In this document: positions 1 through 8,694 of the stretch, in pieces | How positions within the stretch are numbered: the stretch's first letter is position 1 | How the letters are laid out: every line of letters starts with the position of its first letter | Assembly: GCF_900111495.1 (NCBI RefSeq) | Contig: NZ_FOIU01000005.1 | Coordinates: 62,001-126,000, forward strand | Length of the DNA stretch: 64,000 nucleotides | Direction: 5' to 3' | From: Chryseobacterium wanjuense | Lineage (GTDB): Bacteria; Bacteroidota; Bacteroidia; Flavobacteriales; Weeksellaceae | Notes under the pieces: generated by a model | What the model saw: the letters and a program-made list of their open reading frames with translations, nothing else | Databases searched by the model: none | Told to the model about the DNA's origin: nothing | Position numbers and translations under genes: made by a program

Positions 1-184
1 TGAAACCTGATGTTTCTCTATCTTCTCCTTCATGATTAAAAAGAAGCTTGTTGAGCGTGATCACTTCCAATACGGATAATTTCTCTTTAGATAAAATAGA
101 ACTGTATTCTTCCTTTCTTTCAGGATATTTTTCATTAATGAGATCCGTATAAATTCTTTTATAATCCGGTTCTGATTTTTCCAT
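1..184 (-). CDS. Small HTH-type protein, partner of the next gene (3' end outside window)
   Basis: The reading frame opens at the ATG complementary to 182-184 and runs off the left edge after 61 residues (MEKSEPDYKRIY...). It aligns with the N-terminal half of the 108-residue protein at 21814-22140: both have a Y-K-[RK]-I-Y motif near the N-terminus and an L-N-[KE]-L-[LV]-F motif further on. The complete paralogue ends in a basic helix-turn-helix-like segment, so this is probably a small DNA-binding protein whose HTH lies outside the window. It sits 46 bp downstream of the 231-668 gene in the same direction, the same arrangement as the pair at 21.4-22.1 kb. Function unknown. Confidence 0.75.
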   Translation of the reverse strand, partial: MEKSEPDYKRIYTDLINEKYPERKEEYSSILSKEKLSVLEVITLNKLLFNHEGEDRETSGF

Positions 185-230
185 AGTTTTTAGTTTTATC
201 ATGATTATTTCCTTGGATTTTCTTTATCCA

Positions 231-668
231 TCATTTCTTATACTTGGCAATCCATTTGTAAAGGGTGGTTTTAGGGATCTTATATTCATTCATGATCTGA
301 GCTTTTGTCATTTCTCCCTTACTGATCTTATTCAGAATAAATTCTATGATTTCTTTTGTATAAATATTTTTCCGGAATTGCGGTAATGATGATGCGCTTT
401 TCTTCTCAGATATATGGTTATAATCCCGGGAAGACATCGGAGCATACAATATCAAATGCTGTGAATAAAGCCTGAAAAAATCATAATCTAACAGTTTAGA
501 CCATCGAAGCAGCATTTTGGCTTCAAGATCATCAGACTGATACATCTTCAGGATTTCTTCTTCGGTAGTATTGAAAAAATTACAGATACGATCCATTTCT
601 ATCCCACTCTCAACAACGCCGCTTTCTATTATTGCCCCGATGTTGATCTCTTTTAAATCCATTTTCAT
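231..668 (-). CDS. HTH/transposase-like small regulator
   Basis: A 145-residue protein whose C-terminus is a helix-turn-helix of the type seen in IS3-like transposase N-termini and small regulators (GEMTKAQIMNEYKIPKTTLYKW). The middle carries LLRWSKLLDYDFFRLYSQHL, which is nearly identical in the paralogue at 21373-21798. The pair therefore belongs to a two-gene cassette duplicated in this window. A start two codons downstream (M-D-L-K-E-I-N-I-G) aligns better with the paralogue and cannot be excluded. No transposase catalytic domain, terminal repeats or target duplication are visible, so a regulator is more likely than a mobile element. Confidence 0.7.
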   Translation of the reverse strand: MKMDLKEINIGAIIESGVVESGIEMDRICNFFNTTEEEILKMYQSDDLEAKMLLRWSKLLDYDFFRLYSQHLILYAPMSSRDYNHISEKKSASSLPQFRKNIYTKEIIEFILNKISKGEMTKAQIMNEYKIPKTTLYKWIAKYKK

Positions 669-758
669 TTATAAATTATTCTTCTTCATGAAATAAGAGA
701 TGATACCGTTCATTAATCTTTAAAACTGTTTCTTATTGTTTGATTTCAGCTTACTTTT

Positions 759-2114
759 TTACTGAAATATCCTTGTTATAGACAGGGATCCATGCACCAT
801 CGTATTATTGGTTGTGGCAGTACATAAAAACATTGGTCTTATTTTATCTCCGGCATTCAGGGTTCCTGTCCACAACAGTGCGTTTCCGTTATCCACTGTT
901 GTACTCGACATATTTGATCTTGTATCTCTTAGTATAATATTCCAATTTGCTCCTCCGTCCGTACTTTTTTGAAAATAAGCCATCACAAACCATGAAGTAG
1001 CACTATTATCAGGTACTACATGGTTGTTCGAGGTCTGCATATTGATCATATAAAGTCCTCCTGCTCCGCTTGGAACGGTAAAAACATTGCTTGTCCAGGC
1101 ATTCATCAAGTCTATATTTTCTACCGTAAACTGCCCTACCACACTGGTACCTCCACTTACATTTTGGGTTCCGGAAACATTGGCATTTACTAATACCTTT
1201 TGCGTTCCTGCCTCGCTCGGCAGACCGTTTACATATCCCAAAACACCATTAGCATCAGCTACTACGGTTCTGGTAGCAGTAAATGTCTGATCCTGTGAAG
1301 ATGATGGACTTCCGTCCGGGGTTGTGGAAATAGCGTTTGTGGCACCGTTGGCGGGAAGATATCTCAGCCGGGTATTACCTCCGTTATTGTCAAATTTTTC
1401 TGTGGGATTATCTGTATTGATTCCTATGCTGCCATCTCCCGTAATATAAAGCCTTTGCTGCGAGGGTAGTCCTCCTCCGGGGCTGGTTCTGAATTCTAAA
1501 ACAGACGGATTAACATTTCCATTTGCAGTAATCATCAAACCATTACTGTCTCCGGATGTTGATATTTCGGCATAATTATCTGCGAATGTATGCAGGGTAA
1601 GATTGGTAGATAATCCGTTGGCATTTACATCGGCACTATTTACTTGTATCATTGCATAATCTGTAAGTCCAATTTGTCTTAATCCATCATCAGAAAAGTT
1701 GGTTTGCTGCTCATTTCCTTCAAATGAAAGACTTTTTCCGTTGAAGTTTAATTTCCTGTAATCGGTCAATGCTCCGTCAGAATTGTAGATATTGGTATCT
1801 TTTGTTGTTGCCACCCATTTCGTCCCGTTAAAATAATAGTAGCCCGTCGCGGTCACATCTATGGTTTGGTTAGCGGGAGCAGTATCAGCAGCCGTCACAT
1901 AAACCAATGCGCCTGTCTGAGCAGTGGTATAGGTTTTTCCACGGAGTTGAACGCCTGTTAATCTGGGTGCTATAATACCGTCCAGTTTTGTTGTATTGGT
2001 CGGCATTCCTGTTACATCTAATGTTGCCTGCGGTGTTGGAGTTCCTATTCCAACCTGAGAGAACAATAACGTGCTTGCAATCATTGCAAATCCTGTTGTA
2101 AATTTTTTAGTCAT
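759..2114 (-). CDS. Secreted surface/adhesin-like protein with VGIGT start
   Basis: A 451-residue exported protein. Residues 1-19 form a signal peptide (MTKKFTTGFAMIASTLLFSQ), and the mature part opens with QVGIGTPTPQATLDV, a motif common at the N-terminus of Flavobacteriia cell-surface proteins that resemble phage tail-fibre repeats. The rest is Gly/Ser/Thr/Asn-rich with no catalytic motif, and the C-terminal 130 residues look like a beta-sandwich. No type IX secretion C-terminal signal is evident. It is monocistronic with its own -7 box (2167-2174). The precise role is unknown. Confidence 0.7.
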   Translation of the reverse strand: MTKKFTTGFAMIASTLLFSQVGIGTPTPQATLDVTGMPTNTTKLDGIIAPRLTGVQLRGKTYTTAQTGALVYVTAADTAPANQTIDVTATGYYYFNGTKWVATTKDTNIYNSDGALTDYRKLNFNGKSLSFEGNEQQTNFSDDGLRQIGLTDYAMIQVNSADVNANGLSTNLTLHTFADNYAEISTSGDSNGLMITANGNVNPSVLEFRTSPGGGLPSQQRLYITGDGSIGINTDNPTEKFDNNGGNTRLRYLPANGATNAISTTPDGSPSSSQDQTFTATRTVVADANGVLGYVNGLPSEAGTQKVLVNANVSGTQNVSGGTSVVGQFTVENIDLMNAWTSNVFTVPSGAGGLYMINMQTSNNHVVPDNSATSWFVMAYFQKSTDGGANWNIILRDTRSNMSSTTVDNGNALLWTGTLNAGDKIRPMFLCTATTNNTMVHGSLSITRIFQ

Positions 2115-2166
2115 GTTTAAGGTTTTTACTGTGCAGAAACTTTGTAAAATTTGAAAAGTTCTTCGA

Positions 2167-2174
2167 CAAAAGTA
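2167..2174 (-). promoter_or_regulatory. -7 box of the surface-protein gene
   Basis: On the minus strand the sequence reads TACTTTTG, a full match to the Bacteroidota -7 consensus TAnnTTTG, 53 bp upstream of the ATG. No clear TTG -33 element is visible at the usual distance. The surrounding gap (2115-2416) otherwise holds only the terminator at 2368-2391. Confidence 0.5.
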
Positions 2175-2367
2175 TCAACTCTCAGGATAGATCTGAAGGA
2201 ATAAAGGAGAGGATTTCAGTTATTAATCTGCTAAGAATTTTAATTTAAATAACTGATTTTCAGTGTGTCTTTTTTGTAAATCAATATTTTTGGATTTGAT
2301 TTAATTTTTTGATCATTTTTCACTATTTCATGATATTTCTATAAATAAAAACTGTATTGCAAAAAAA

Positions 2368-2391
2368 AATTCCGGTCAAAAGACCAGAATT
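2368..2391 (-). terminator. Intrinsic terminator after the TPR/AraC regulator
   Basis: The sequence AATTCCGGTC-AAAA-GACCAGAATT forms a 10-bp stem with a 4-nt loop. On the minus strand it is followed by a run of nine T residues, as expected for the end of the 2417-4048 transcript. Confidence 0.8.
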
Positions 2392-2416
2392 AAAAAGTAA
2401 TTTATGATTAATGATT

Positions 2417-4048
2417 TTATGTATTTTTTTCATCAATTGTCAACTGATTGATGAAATAGGACGGTGTTACCCCGGTTTCTTTTTTGAAAGCCGCTGCAAA
2501 AACTTCTCTGGAGGCAAACCCACAATATTCGGCCAGATAAGTGATTTTATATTCCCGAAACACAGGTTCTTTATACAATAATTCTGTGATACGGTGAATC
2601 CTCAGTCCATTGAGATAATTATTGACATTTTTACCTTTATACTGATTAATAATTTCCGAAAGATACCGCGGATTGGTGTCAAGAGAATTTGCCAGATAGG
2701 AAAGATTCATCTCTTTTTTAAGAAACTTTTCAGATTTTTCAAACTTATCCAGTTTTTGGAGGATGGTACTTATTGTATTATCGTTGATATTCAGGATTTT
2801 TTCGAGATTTAAAGCTGGTTGGTTTGGCATCACCTCAACAGAGGTTTTGTTCTCTTCATTTTTCAGCTCCGATATGATATTCTCGTATTTTGTATGAAGT
2901 ATTTTTTGATTTCTGCGCCATAGCAAAAATGTGAGTATACCCAGGATAAGAATTCCAGCTCCGATTATTGTTAAAATGTTGATCAAATTACTTTTATGAT
3001 CTTTTTCTTTTTCCTGAACAATATTTTTAACAGGGTCATTGATTGCTATTTCCTGAGCATCAAGAATACTATCGTTCAGCTTCATATAAAGCTTGGTATA
3101 TTTTGCAGAGTTTTGTAAATCTCCTTTATTTGAATAGGATTCGTATAATACTTCAAAAAGATCTCTTCGTATTTGCGGTTTACTGTCGCTTTTTTCCAGA
3201 ATGATCCCTTTCTGAGCATACGCAATGCAGCTGTCATATTCTTTCTCATCATATAAAAGCCACGACATTTCATTATGAACAATGAGCGGAGCATCTTTTA
3301 TGATGTTATATTTTTTACAGATATCCAATGCTTTATGAAAATACTCTTTCGCTTCCTTTGTCTTTTTCTCCCGATTACTCGTTACGCCCAAATTCAGGTA
3401 AAGAAATGCCAATGAAGAGTTTTTTCTACGTTCAATGTCCTTAGAATCGTCAATTTTTTGAAGCGCCTCAAGTTCTTTTTGATAATATTTTTTTGTAAGC
3501 CCCGGAACCGGAGATTTATTTCGCATAGCTTCCAGGAAAGCCAGATCAGCATATATCACTCCTAAAAAAAGATATTTTTTATTGCCATCCTTCATCTTGT
3601 TGTTGTACTTAAGTGCTTCATTCAAATAATTCAGACCTTCATCTACCAACCCAAGATTGGAATACGCAGCACCTAAATATGTGTAATGTAGACAGCTCAA
3701 ATCATCCCTCTTTATTTTCTTTATTAATACTTCGTTTTCTTTACTGACTATAATTGCTTCTTTAAATTTTCCAAACGAACTCAATTTGTTCATTATAATT
3801 AAGTTGCATCCAAGTACTCCTAAATCGTAGTGAATTTCCGCAGCTCGTTTTTTTAATTCCTTTGCCTTATTAAGCAGCTCTTTAGGATTTGCAATATCTT
3901 CTGCCTCCAGTAAATTATTTATTTCTTTTTTAAGAGATTCCTCCGTTCTATTTTGTTTTTTTGCCGGGTCAGAACAAGAAACTGTAAAAAACAGTAATAG
4001 AAAATAAACTAAAAATAGTACAGGTTTTCGCATATCAATTGAGTTCAT
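2417..4048 (-). CDS. Membrane-anchored TPR protein with C-terminal AraC-type HTH
   Basis: A 543-residue one-component regulator. The N-terminus is a lipoprotein-like signal (FLLLFFTVSC, lipobox Cys near residue 25). Helical TPR-like repeats fill roughly residues 40-340 and are predicted to be periplasmic. A single membrane segment (LINILTIIGAGILILGILTF) follows near residues 355-375, then a basic linker and an AraC/XylS HTH at the C-terminus (AEYCGFASREVFAAAFKKET, then GVTPSYF). The order implies that a periplasmic or membrane signal is passed to a cytoplasmic DNA-binding domain. It stands alone with its own terminator. A lipid anchor combined with a transmembrane helix is unusual, so the N-terminus may instead be an ordinary signal anchor. 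Confidence 0.8.
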   Translation of the reverse strand: MNSIDMRKPVLFLVYFLLLFFTVSCSDPAKKQNRTEESLKKEINNLLEAEDIANPKELLNKAKELKKRAAEIHYDLGVLGCNLIIMNKLSSFGKFKEAIIVSKENEVLIKKIKRDDLSCLHYTYLGAAYSNLGLVDEGLNYLNEALKYNNKMKDGNKKYLFLGVIYADLAFLEAMRNKSPVPGLTKKYYQKELEALQKIDDSKDIERRKNSSLAFLYLNLGVTSNREKKTKEAKEYFHKALDICKKYNIIKDAPLIVHNEMSWLLYDEKEYDSCIAYAQKGIILEKSDSKPQIRRDLFEVLYESYSNKGDLQNSAKYTKLYMKLNDSILDAQEIAINDPVKNIVQEKEKDHKSNLINILTIIGAGILILGILTFLLWRRNQKILHTKYENIISELKNEENKTSVEVMPNQPALNLEKILNINDNTISTILQKLDKFEKSEKFLKKEMNLSYLANSLDTNPRYLSEIINQYKGKNVNNYLNGLRIHRITELLYKEPVFREYKITYLAEYCGFASREVFAAAFKKETGVTPSYFINQLTIDEKNT

Positions 4049-4496
4049 GGTTTATTTTTTTGATTCAATAGTTGATTTAAATTTTACACTTAATACTTTA
4101 TTACCATTAATTAAATCAATAAAAAATCAACAACAAGTGATTTTTTTATCCCGTAAATATACATTCAAAGTTTGAAAATTTTATATTAAAAAAGAAAAGC
4201 TTCTTATTTTCCTCTATCTCAAACTGATAAAAACTAACCTCTACCAAATAGTCCCTGTTTAAAAGAAATTTTATCAAATTTTTATTGCCAAAATTCAATC
4301 GATTTTAATAATGGACATCGTATTTATATCGAAATCCGGAAGAATGGGCAATAAAAATGAAGATTTACTGTTAATAATTGATAATAAATGTGAGGAAAAA
4401 ATGACATGAATAAATGACTCTGTGATGACATTTAAATAAAAATGAAGAAATTACACTGTCTATTTGTTAAAAATAATACCCAAAATTTATTTTTAT

Positions 4497-4504
4497 TAAA
4501 TTTG
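4497..4504 (+). promoter_or_regulatory. -7 box of the M23 peptidase gene
   Basis: TAAATTTG matches TAnnTTTG exactly, 40 bp before the ATG at 4545. The divergent gap 4049-4544 is very AT-rich. Apart from this box I see no gene, repeat or stable hairpin in it. Confidence 0.55.
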
Positions 4505-4544
4505 CACCTTTAAAACCGTTTTGTAATATACTAAGAGAAGAAAT

Positions 4545-5567
4545 ATGAAGAAATTTCTAAGCAGCAAAAGGAATGTAAATCTCCTTCTGGGAGGACTTTT
4601 ACTAGTAGTTTTTGCCCAAGGCATTTTCATCGCAAAATTGTATTCTGAAAAGGATGACAAAAATTACGAAGTGAACCTTGTAAAAATAAACACTGAAAAA
4701 GACAGTGTAGATTACTTAAAAATGAAAACAGATCTTACATTAGTAGATCAAACCGTAGCGCAACTGAATTCTTTCCTGAAATCTAAAGATGTTTCCAGCG
4801 AAAAAGTAGCAGTACTGAGCAAAGACAGTATTTCGAATTCCGTTTACCTGGCAAAACAGGCCAACAGATACAGCCAATACCTGATGGATCTTCAAAACAA
4901 ACTGATGCAGGTTCCTTTGGGAATGCCGACTGACGGATATATTTCATCCAACTTCGGGATCAGAAAAAACCCGATTCCATTTAAAACTGTTTTTGCATCC
5001 GTAAAATCCGGTGCAGCCACAGAATCTAAACCAGCTGCTGCAGTTGCTTCAAAACCTGAAGTAAAAGCTGAACCGGTAGAAAAAATAATTGAAGTGACCG
5101 ACAGCTATGGAGAAAAAAGACAGGTAAAAGTAATGGTAACGCCAAAAGCAGCTCCTGCTGCTCCGGCTCCAACAGCTAATTCATCTACAAAAGCCATCGC
5201 TTCCAATACAACCAAACCAACCGAAAAAAATAATGCTCCGGCTGAAGCTGACCAAATGCAGTTCCACAAAGGATTGGATATCGCCGTTCCTTTCGGGTCT
5301 GACGTGATCGCAACGGCTGCAGGAACTGTGATTTTCTCAGGACAAAAAGGCGGATATGGAAACTGTGTGATTGTTTCTCACGGAAATGGTTTAGCAACAC
5401 TTTACGGGCATTTATCCCAACTCGTAGCTAAAGTAAATGATAAGGTAAAAGTGGGTCAGGTAATTGCAAAATCCGGGAACTCAGGACGTTCTACAGGACC
5501 TCACCTTCATTATGAAGTACACAAAAACAATACTCCGGTAAATCCGAAGTTGTTTATGAATTTATAA
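4545..5567 (+). CDS. M23 family metallopeptidase (murein hydrolase)
   Basis: A 340-residue membrane-anchored peptidoglycan endopeptidase or its activator. One N-terminal transmembrane segment (about residues 12-31) is followed by a coiled-coil-prone region (40-125) and a LytM/M23 domain. The zinc site is complete: H241 and D245 in HKGLD, H289 in YGH, and H320/H322 in PHLHYE. Oddly, the first strand of the domain (GYISSNFGIRKNPIPF, 131-146) is separated from HKGLD by about 95 residues of Ala/Pro/Lys-rich sequence, whereas ordinary M23 enzymes have only a short link there. The gene is monocistronic and ends at a strong terminator. Confidence 0.88.
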   Translation: MKKFLSSKRNVNLLLGGLLLVVFAQGIFIAKLYSEKDDKNYEVNLVKINTEKDSVDYLKMKTDLTLVDQTVAQLNSFLKSKDVSSEKVAVLSKDSISNSVYLAKQANRYSQYLMDLQNKLMQVPLGMPTDGYISSNFGIRKNPIPFKTVFASVKSGAATESKPAAAVASKPEVKAEPVEKIIEVTDSYGEKRQVKVMVTPKAAPAAPAPTANSSTKAIASNTTKPTEKNNAPAEADQMQFHKGLDIAVPFGSDVIATAAGTVIFSGQKGGYGNCVIVSHGNGLATLYGHLSQLVAKVNDKVKVGQVIAKSGNSGRSTGPHLHYEVHKNNTPVNPKLFMNL

Positions 5568-5586
5568 AATAATTTAATCTGTATAG

Positions 5587-5623
5587 ATTTCGGGGGGCTC
5601 GTCTTTGACGAGCCCCCCGAAAT
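5587..5623. terminator. Bidirectional intrinsic terminator
   Basis: A 17-bp perfect stem (ATTTCGGGGGGCTCGTC pairing with its complement) closes on a 3-nt loop and has A/T-rich flanks on both sides. It lies between two convergent genes and can serve both. Confidence 0.92.
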
Positions 5624-5653
5624 TTTAAATATATCTACGAAAAAATTAGTCAT

Positions 5654-6304
5654 TTAATAAGCAGCGGTAAAACGCTCACGAATGTGATTGTTCTGTTCAA
5701 GTTCATCTACCAAAACTACCGCTACATCTTCCACAGAAAGAATACTTCTTCCGTTTTCATCAAATACCGGATTGTCTAAAGCCGTTCTGTATTTTCCAAC
5801 TCTTACGCCTGCAGTTCCCTGATGCATTTCGATTGCGGGACTGAAGAATGTCCAATCCAACGTTTTATTTTCTTTAATTTTATTTAAATAATCTCTGGCC
5901 GCCGTCGCTCCTGCTTTATATTCTGCCGGGAACTCCGGAGAATCCACCAATTGGTTTCCGTCGATATACAAGCTTCCCGCTCCACCTACGGTAATAAATC
6001 TTTTCACACCGGATTTTTCAACGGCTTTTTCGATATTTTCTGATCCTTTTAAAAAGTCATCATACAAATTCGGATTCGTCCAGCCTGCATTAAAAGCACT
6101 GATTACCGCATCACTTTCCTTTAGCACATTGGCAAGTTCATCAACATTATTTACATCAACACTTTTTACTTTTACCTTTTCATTTTCATGTACTTTTGAG
6201 GCATCTCTTACGATGGCTTCCACTTCATACCCTCTGTTTGCCAACTCTTTCACTACCTGTGCTCCTACAAATCCTGTTGCACCGATTACCGCTACTTTTT
6301 TCAT
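5654..6304 (-). CDS. NAD(P)-binding oxidoreductase, NmrA/atypical SDR family
   Basis: A 216-residue Rossmann-fold protein with the nucleotide-binding motif GATGFVG at residues 8-14, and F-I-T-V-G-G-A-G-S in the position usual for the YwnB/NmrA group. Its length fits that group. Such proteins are often controlled by an adjacent Rrf2 regulator, as here: the regulator gene lies immediately upstream and both genes carry the same palindrome. A role in redox or electrophile stress is likely by analogy; the substrate cannot be told from sequence. Confidence 0.82.
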   Translation of the reverse strand: MKKVAVIGATGFVGAQVVKELANRGYEVEAIVRDASKVHENEKVKVKSVDVNNVDELANVLKESDAVISAFNAGWTNPNLYDDFLKGSENIEKAVEKSGVKRFITVGGAGSLYIDGNQLVDSPEFPAEYKAGATAARDYLNKIKENKTLDWTFFSPAIEMHQGTAGVRVGKYRTALDNPVFDENGRSILSVEDVAVVLVDELEQNNHIRERFTAAY

Positions 6305-6324
6305 ATAATTTTATTTTATTTAAT

Positions 6325-6343
6325 TGTAATAAATATTGTTACA
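6325..6343. promoter_or_regulatory. Probable Rrf2 operator in front of the oxidoreductase gene
   Basis: The 19-bp near-palindrome TGTAATAAATATTGTTACA lies 21 bp upstream of the oxidoreductase start. The same pattern, TGTAAYAAAWWTTRTTACA, recurs in front of the neighbouring regulator gene (6807-6825). Paired sites at regulator and target are what autoregulation by the adjacent Rrf2 protein predicts. Confidence 0.7.
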
Positions 6344-6360
6344 TTTATAGTCAAAAAATT

Positions 6361-6771
6361 TTAGCTGAATTGATCACTGAATTGCTTCAACGACTTATTC
6401 CCTAAAAAATTTAAAACCAATTGATCCATTTCATCATACAATCCGTTCAGATGATTATTGATTTCCCTTCCCACCGTACAGGCCGGATTCGGATTCTGAT
6501 TTTTCTTTCCTAATACTTCCGTGTTCTTTACAGCAAGATAAATCTCAGAAATACTTATAGAATCTGCATTTTTGGTCAATTGGCTCCCTCCTACTTTTCC
6601 CTGTCGGCTTGTAATGAGGCCAGCTTCCCTTAAAATGCTCAATTCTTTACGAACAATGACAGGATTTACATTAATGCTTCCAGCGATCCACTCGGAAGTA
6701 AGCCATTCCTGTGGACTTTGCGCCAATAAGGTCATGATATGTATCGCCGTAGCAAATCTTGTATTGTTCAT
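6361..6771 (-). CDS. Rrf2 family transcriptional regulator (YwnA-like)
   Basis: A 136-residue winged-helix protein: an N-terminal helix (ATAIHIMTLLA), the recognition region (VNPVIVRKELSILREAGL) and the wing (GKVGGSQLTK), all standard for Rrf2. Only one Cys is present (in PACTVG), so it cannot hold an Fe-S cluster with three Cys ligands as IscR does. A single reactive Cys suits a thiol or electrophile sensor. It is encoded upstream of, and in line with, its likely target oxidoreductase. Confidence 0.87.
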   Translation of the reverse strand: MNNTRFATAIHIMTLLAQSPQEWLTSEWIAGSINVNPVIVRKELSILREAGLITSRQGKVGGSQLTKNADSISISEIYLAVKNTEVLGKKNQNPNPACTVGREINNHLNGLYDEMDQLVLNFLGNKSLKQFSDQFS

Positions 6772-6806
6772 CTTAATTATAATGCAAATATAAATAATTT
6801 TTTAAT

Positions 6807-6825
6807 TGTAACAAATTTTATTACA
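6807..6825. promoter_or_regulatory. Probable autoregulatory Rrf2 operator
   Basis: TGTAACAAATTTTATTACA, 36 bp upstream of the regulator start, is the second copy of the shared 19-bp palindrome. Both half-sites (TGTAA and TTACA) are identical in the two copies. Confidence 0.7.
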
Positions 6826-6836
6826 TTAAATTTTCA

Positions 6837-7787
6837 TTAAAGGATCAGCCTATCCAAATCCAACAATAAATAATTGATATTCTGATTGATCGTGCGTGTT
6901 GCCGACTGCATCTGATTCAGCATGGCAGCGCGATTGTGAAGATCATCCGAACGGTAAAATCCTCCATCACTGAAAATTACTGATTTATCCGCTGCTTTCA
7001 AATCATTGTCAAACTGAAAATGAAGCCACCTTTTCTTAATATTCTGGATAATCGGTTTTCCATCTTTAGTAGAGAATTTTTTTTCCGTATACATATACCA
7101 TACGAAAGGCGGGAAATTCGTAGATTCAAGTTTTTGTTTCCAAATATCCCTCAACAGATTTCGTGAATGAATAAATTCCACCTTCTTCCCTTTCGGGTTT
7201 AAGGTCGCTAATCCAAAACCGGCTCCCAGAACCCCTCCGCTGATGTCAATCGCATTGCTCCAGCCGTTATCCTGCACAATTCCGCCCGCCACTGAAGCTG
7301 CAGCACCCGCAACAATAGAATACAGAATCAGTTTGTTATTTCTGGAATCATTCAGGTTGTCGACATAGTTTCCGATTTGTGCCACCCTTTCACCTTCACA
7401 ATCAAATTCCGCGGCTACAGCATCCAATTCCGTTAAAGCAATGGTTATTTTACTATTGATTTTGCTTTTAAGCTGTAAAACTTTCACCTGAGATTCTAGT
7501 GAGGTGTCTTTTTTAAGTTCCATGATCTGATGCACCTCATCCAGATTATCCAATGCATTTAAAATTAAAATACTTTGATCGGAAAACAATCCTTTCAGAT
7601 CGTGGTTTGCAGCAATGATGGAATCTGAGTTGTAAGACGGAAATTTATTGACATAATTATATTGAAAAGGAGCCTTGCAATAACTGTCTTTCAGGGTAAG
7701 AATATTCTGCTTGATAACCTGGTTTTTCTTTGAAACACAGGAAATCAAGAGACTGAAAATTGCTAAAAAATAAAGTAGTTTCTTCAT
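6837..7787 (-). CDS. Hypothetical lipoprotein
   Basis: A 316-residue protein with a lipoprotein signal (LAIFSLLISC, lipobox LISC, Cys 17). A Gly/Ala-rich hydrophobic stretch near residues 155-190 (LYSIVAGAAASVAGGI) could insert in a membrane. There is no enzyme motif, and I do not recognise the family. It is probably outer-membrane or periplasmic and is flanked by unrelated genes. Confidence 0.6.
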   Translation of the reverse strand: MKKLLYFLAIFSLLISCVSKKNQVIKQNILTLKDSYCKAPFQYNYVNKFPSYNSDSIIAANHDLKGLFSDQSILILNALDNLDEVHQIMELKKDTSLESQVKVLQLKSKINSKITIALTELDAVAAEFDCEGERVAQIGNYVDNLNDSRNNKLILYSIVAGAAASVAGGIVQDNGWSNAIDISGGVLGAGFGLATLNPKGKKVEFIHSRNLLRDIWKQKLESTNFPPFVWYMYTEKKFSTKDGKPIIQNIKKRWLHFQFDNDLKAADKSVIFSDGGFYRSDDLHNRAAMLNQMQSATRTINQNINYLLLDLDRLIL

Positions 7788-7804
7788 TTATATGCTTTAC
7801 TTGA

Positions 7805-7973
7805 TGTTGGTAAACGCAAAGACGTAAAAGAAATAATATGTTAAACTATTTAAGGCGTAACGATTTTATCTTCGATAAAATTTAGCGTTATATTACCTGC
7901 TGAAAATCTTCGATTTTCCTGCGCTTTAAAACATAATGCAATAAACGTCTTTACACCTTTGCATTTGCCAACA
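7805..7973. repeat. Miniature inverted-repeat element
   Basis: A roughly 169-bp intergenic element whose ends are imperfect inverted repeats: TGTTGGTAAACGCAAAG at the left, against the complement of CTTTGCATTTGCCAACA at the right. Inside are two further hairpins, TAACGATTTTATC-TTC-GATAAAAT and GAAAATC-TTC-GATTTTC. The nested palindromes resemble a REP/MITE-type element. Related AACGCAAAG-bearing remnants occur near 16200, 16640 and 51610. No coding sequence is visible. Confidence 0.6.
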
Positions 7974-7994
7974 TTAAATATACATAAATAAAAA

Positions 7995-8021
7995 AAATTT
8001 ACCCGAAATACGGGTAAATTT
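7995..8021 (-). terminator. Terminator of the FKBP gene
   Basis: The stem AAATTTACCCG/CGGGTAAATTT (11 bp) has a 5-nt loop and a T-run on the minus strand, just downstream of the FKBP stop codon. Confidence 0.82.
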
Positions 8022-8044
8022 TTAAGCTATTTTTAAGTTTTATT

Positions 8045-8479
8045 TTATTTGATTTCCAGCAGTTCCACTTCGAAAACAAGTGTACTGTTGGGTCCGATTT
8101 CTTTGCTGATCTGTTGATCTCCGTAAGCCAGATGCGGAGGAATGATCAGTCTCCATTTGCTTCCGACAGGCATTAGCTGAAGTGCTTCCGTCCATCCTGC
8201 AATCACTCTGTTTAAAGGAAAAGATGCAGGTGTCCCTCTTTTTACAGAGCTGTCAAAAACCTTTCCGGAAATTGTTGTTCCGTGATAGTGGCATTTTACT
8301 GTAGACTTCGGTCCCGGCTTTTCACCGTCTCCTTCCGTGATGATTTCGTACTGCAAACCACTTGGCAACTGAACTACACTTTCTCTCTTGCCATATTCTT
8401 CCATGTATTCTTTGCCTTCTTTAAGGTTTTTCTCTGCCAATTCTTTTTTACGTTTAAATAACATATCTGCTACTCCCAT
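8045..8479 (-). CDS. FKBP-type peptidyl-prolyl cis-trans isomerase
   Basis: A 144-residue protein made of a charged helical N-terminus (1-40) and one FKBP domain: SGLQYEIITEG, VKCHYHGTTISGKVFDSS, the active-site AGWTEALQLMPVGSKW, and PPHLAYGDQ. This is the FklB/Mip layout, but there is no signal peptide, so it probably works in the cytoplasm as a folding helper. It is monocistronic. Confidence 0.9.
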   Translation of the reverse strand: MGVADMLFKRKKELAEKNLKEGKEYMEEYGKRESVVQLPSGLQYEIITEGDGEKPGPKSTVKCHYHGTTISGKVFDSSVKRGTPASFPLNRVIAGWTEALQLMPVGSKWRLIIPPHLAYGDQQISKEIGPNSTLVFEVELLEIK

Positions 8480-8694
8480 AATTGATATTTTTTACAAAGA
8501 TAAGATTTTAGAGCCGGAAGATGGAAGTGGTGAGATGGAAGTTTTAATTTTGATTGATTCAATGATTTTATTTTCAATGGATTAAGCTTACATATTCTTA
8601 CTTCCCGCTTCCAGCCGAGAAAAGTTCAAATATTTTTAATATTAAGTTAATAGCAATTCCGATACTTGGCGTTATAATTGGATTTAAAAACTAA

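Noticed and set aside
231..668. Insertion-sequence call for the HTH pair
   Set aside because: No terminal inverted repeats, target duplication or DDE transposase domain could be found around either copy.
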